Source of the DNA: Megachile rotundata
Taxonomy: Eukaryota > Arthropoda > Insecta > Hymenoptera > Megachilidae
DNA length: 64,000 nt
Direction of reading: 5' to 3'
Assembly: GCF_050947335.1 (NCBI RefSeq)
Contig: NW_027473340.1
Span: forward strand, 620,001 to 684,000
Within the stretch, counting starts at the first letter, position 1, and each line of letters opens with the position of its first letter. Under the pieces are notes generated by a model. That model was given only the letters and a program-made list of their open reading frames with translations. It had not been told where the DNA came from and did no database searches. Positions 63,001 through 64,000 of the stretch are shown here, in pieces. A program made the position numbers and the translations under genes.

Positions 63001-64000
63001 AATCACAATCATACAATCAGAATCATACAATCACAATCATTCAATAACAATCGTACAATCACAATCGCACAATCACAATCGCACAACCACAATCAGACAA
63101 TCACACTCATACAATCAAAACCATACAATCACAATCATACAATCACAATCATACCATCACAATCATACTTTCACAATCATACAATCACAATCATACAATC
63201 ACAATCATACAATCACAGTCATACAATCACAATCATACAATCAGAATCATACTATCACAATCATACAATCACAATCATACAATCACAATCATACAATCAC
63301 AATCATATAATCATAATCATACAATCACAATCATACAATCACAATCATACAATCAATATCATACAATCACAATCATACAATCGCAAGCATACAATCACAA
63401 TCATACAATCTCAATCATACAATCACAATCATACAATCATAATCATACAAATAGAATCATACATCACAATCATACAATCACAATCATACAATCACAATCA
63501 TACAATCACAATCATACAATCACAATCATACAATCACAATCATACAATTACAATCATACATCACAATCATACAATCACAATCATACAATCGCAATCATAC
63601 AATCACAATCATACAATCACAATCATACAATCATAATCATACAATTACAATCATTCATCACAATCATACAATCACAATCATACAATCACAATCATGCAAT
63701 CACAATCATACAATCAGAATCATACAATCACAATCATTCAATAACAATCATACATTCAAAATCATGCAATCACAATCATACAATCACAATCATGCAATCA
63801 CAATCATACAATCAGAATCATACAATCACAATCATTCAATAACAATCGTACAATCACAATCGTATAATCACAATCGCACAGCCACAATCAGACAATAACA
63901 CTCATACAATCACAATCATGCAATCACAATCATACAATCACAATCATACCATCACAATCATACTTTCACAATCATACAATCACAATCATACAATCACAAT
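63001..64000 (+). repeat. Satellite, right edge of window
   Basis: Ordinary variant succession resembling 10.72-11.5 kb and 12.67-13.6 kb, with the CATATAATCATAATC pair at about 63305 and paired ATGC/CAGAATC/ATTCAATAAC cassettes. The array is cut by the window edge in a canonical run. Confidence 0.8.

Larger units (their letters stand above)
1..64000 (+). repeat. 14-bp satellite array filling the window
   Basis: The canonical unit ATACAATCACAATC repeats head to tail from the first base to the last. It parses as an 8-mer ATACAATC plus a 6-mer ACAATC. All units share one orientation. The unit is 7 A, 3 T, 4 C and no G, giving extreme strand asymmetry. Recurrent variants include TCGCAATC, TCTCAATC, TCATAATC, ATTACAATC, ATACTATC, ATACTTTC, ATACCATC, ATGCAATC, CAGAATC, CAGTC, CACTC, CGTACAATC, CGCACAACC, CAATATC and a 13-base unit ATACATCACAATC. 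I see no transposon, unique gene-sized sequence, tRNA or rRNA anywhere. A eukaryotic satellite is the best reading; function is unknown. The array continues past both window edges. Confidence 0.98.

Noticed and set aside
1..64000. Dozens of + strand open reading frames of 73 to 883 codons
   Set aside because: All encode rotations of the same satellite peptide, occur in several frames at once, start at variant-derived ATG or TTG and stop at variant-derived TAA/TAG/TGA. None has a unique domain or gene-like context.
1..64000. CRISPR array
   Set aside because: There are no unique spacers; repeat and would-be spacer are the same 14-base family, and no cas-like gene is present.
1..64000. Telomere repeat
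   Set aside because: The 6-base word ACAATC lacks the clustered G or C of usual telomere repeats, alternates with an 8-base word, and is organised into kilobase-scale blocks.
1..64000. Prion-like or beta-solenoid structural protein encoded by the array
   Set aside because: The Q/N/H/S/Y composition and alternating pattern are suggestive, but the same peptide arises in every frame of a G-free repeat, so it needs no selection for protein. Kept only as a testable remark in the findings.
1..64000. Hairpins or inverted repeats such as origins or attachment sites
   Set aside because: The + strand is almost free of G, so no stable stem can form with its C; no inverted repeat beyond a few A/T bases was seen.

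Overview
The whole 64 kb window is one uninterrupted tandem-repeat (satellite) array. I can support no protein gene, RNA gene, transposon, CRISPR array or promoter in it. The canonical unit on the + strand is the 14-mer ATACAATCACAATC, an 8-base word (ATACAATC) followed by a 6-base word (ACAATC). 64,000/14 gives room for about 4,570 units. All units run head to tail in one direction; I saw no stretch with the reverse complement (GATTGT...) on the + strand. The canonical unit has no G, so nearly all G in the + strand comes from a small set of recurring point variants such as TCGCAATC, ATGCAATC, CAGAATC, CGTACAATC, AATAGAATC and AAGGCAAGC.

The many long open frames on the + strand are a by-product of the repeat. 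The unit has neither a stop nor an ATG. Because 14 is not a multiple of 3, all three + frames spell the same circular 14-residue peptide, QSQSYNHNHTITII. On the - strand each unit carries two TGA triplets, so that strand is closed throughout. Frames start and end only where a variant base happens to create ATG/TTG or TAA/TAG/TGA.

A second level of order comes from variant units, which recur in fixed successions and reveal large higher-order duplications. Layout: 1-9.4 kb is a mosaic holding a 0.8 kb and a 2.75 kb tandem duplication. 9.37-16.85 kb and 17.01-24.48 kb are a near-identical pair offset by 7,642/7,628 bases. 24.5-26.96 kb is a mosaic. 26.96-41.34 kb is a tandem series with a 4,167-base period (two full copies, one rearranged, one partial), and each of the first two copies carries an internal 0.75 kb duplication. 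41.3-50.6 kb is a mosaic. 52.26-56.25 and 56.40-60.39 kb are a pair offset by 4,124-4,138 bases, nested inside a pair offset by about 10.33-10.36 kb (50.6-52.7 and 60.9-63.0 kb). Offsets measured at different markers inside one pair usually differ by exactly 14, as expected if copies change by gain or loss of whole units.

The only sequence that stands apart is a 28-base block of two very degenerate units containing A7, present twice (50782-50809 and 61111-61138).

Organism: a pure satellite of this length, with higher-order repeats and about 29% GC in the unit, points to a eukaryotic chromosome (heterochromatin, subtelomere or pericentromere) assembled from long reads. This is inference; nothing in the window identifies the species, and I do not recognise the satellite. 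Coordinates of duplication edges are judged by eye and may be off by some tens of bases.
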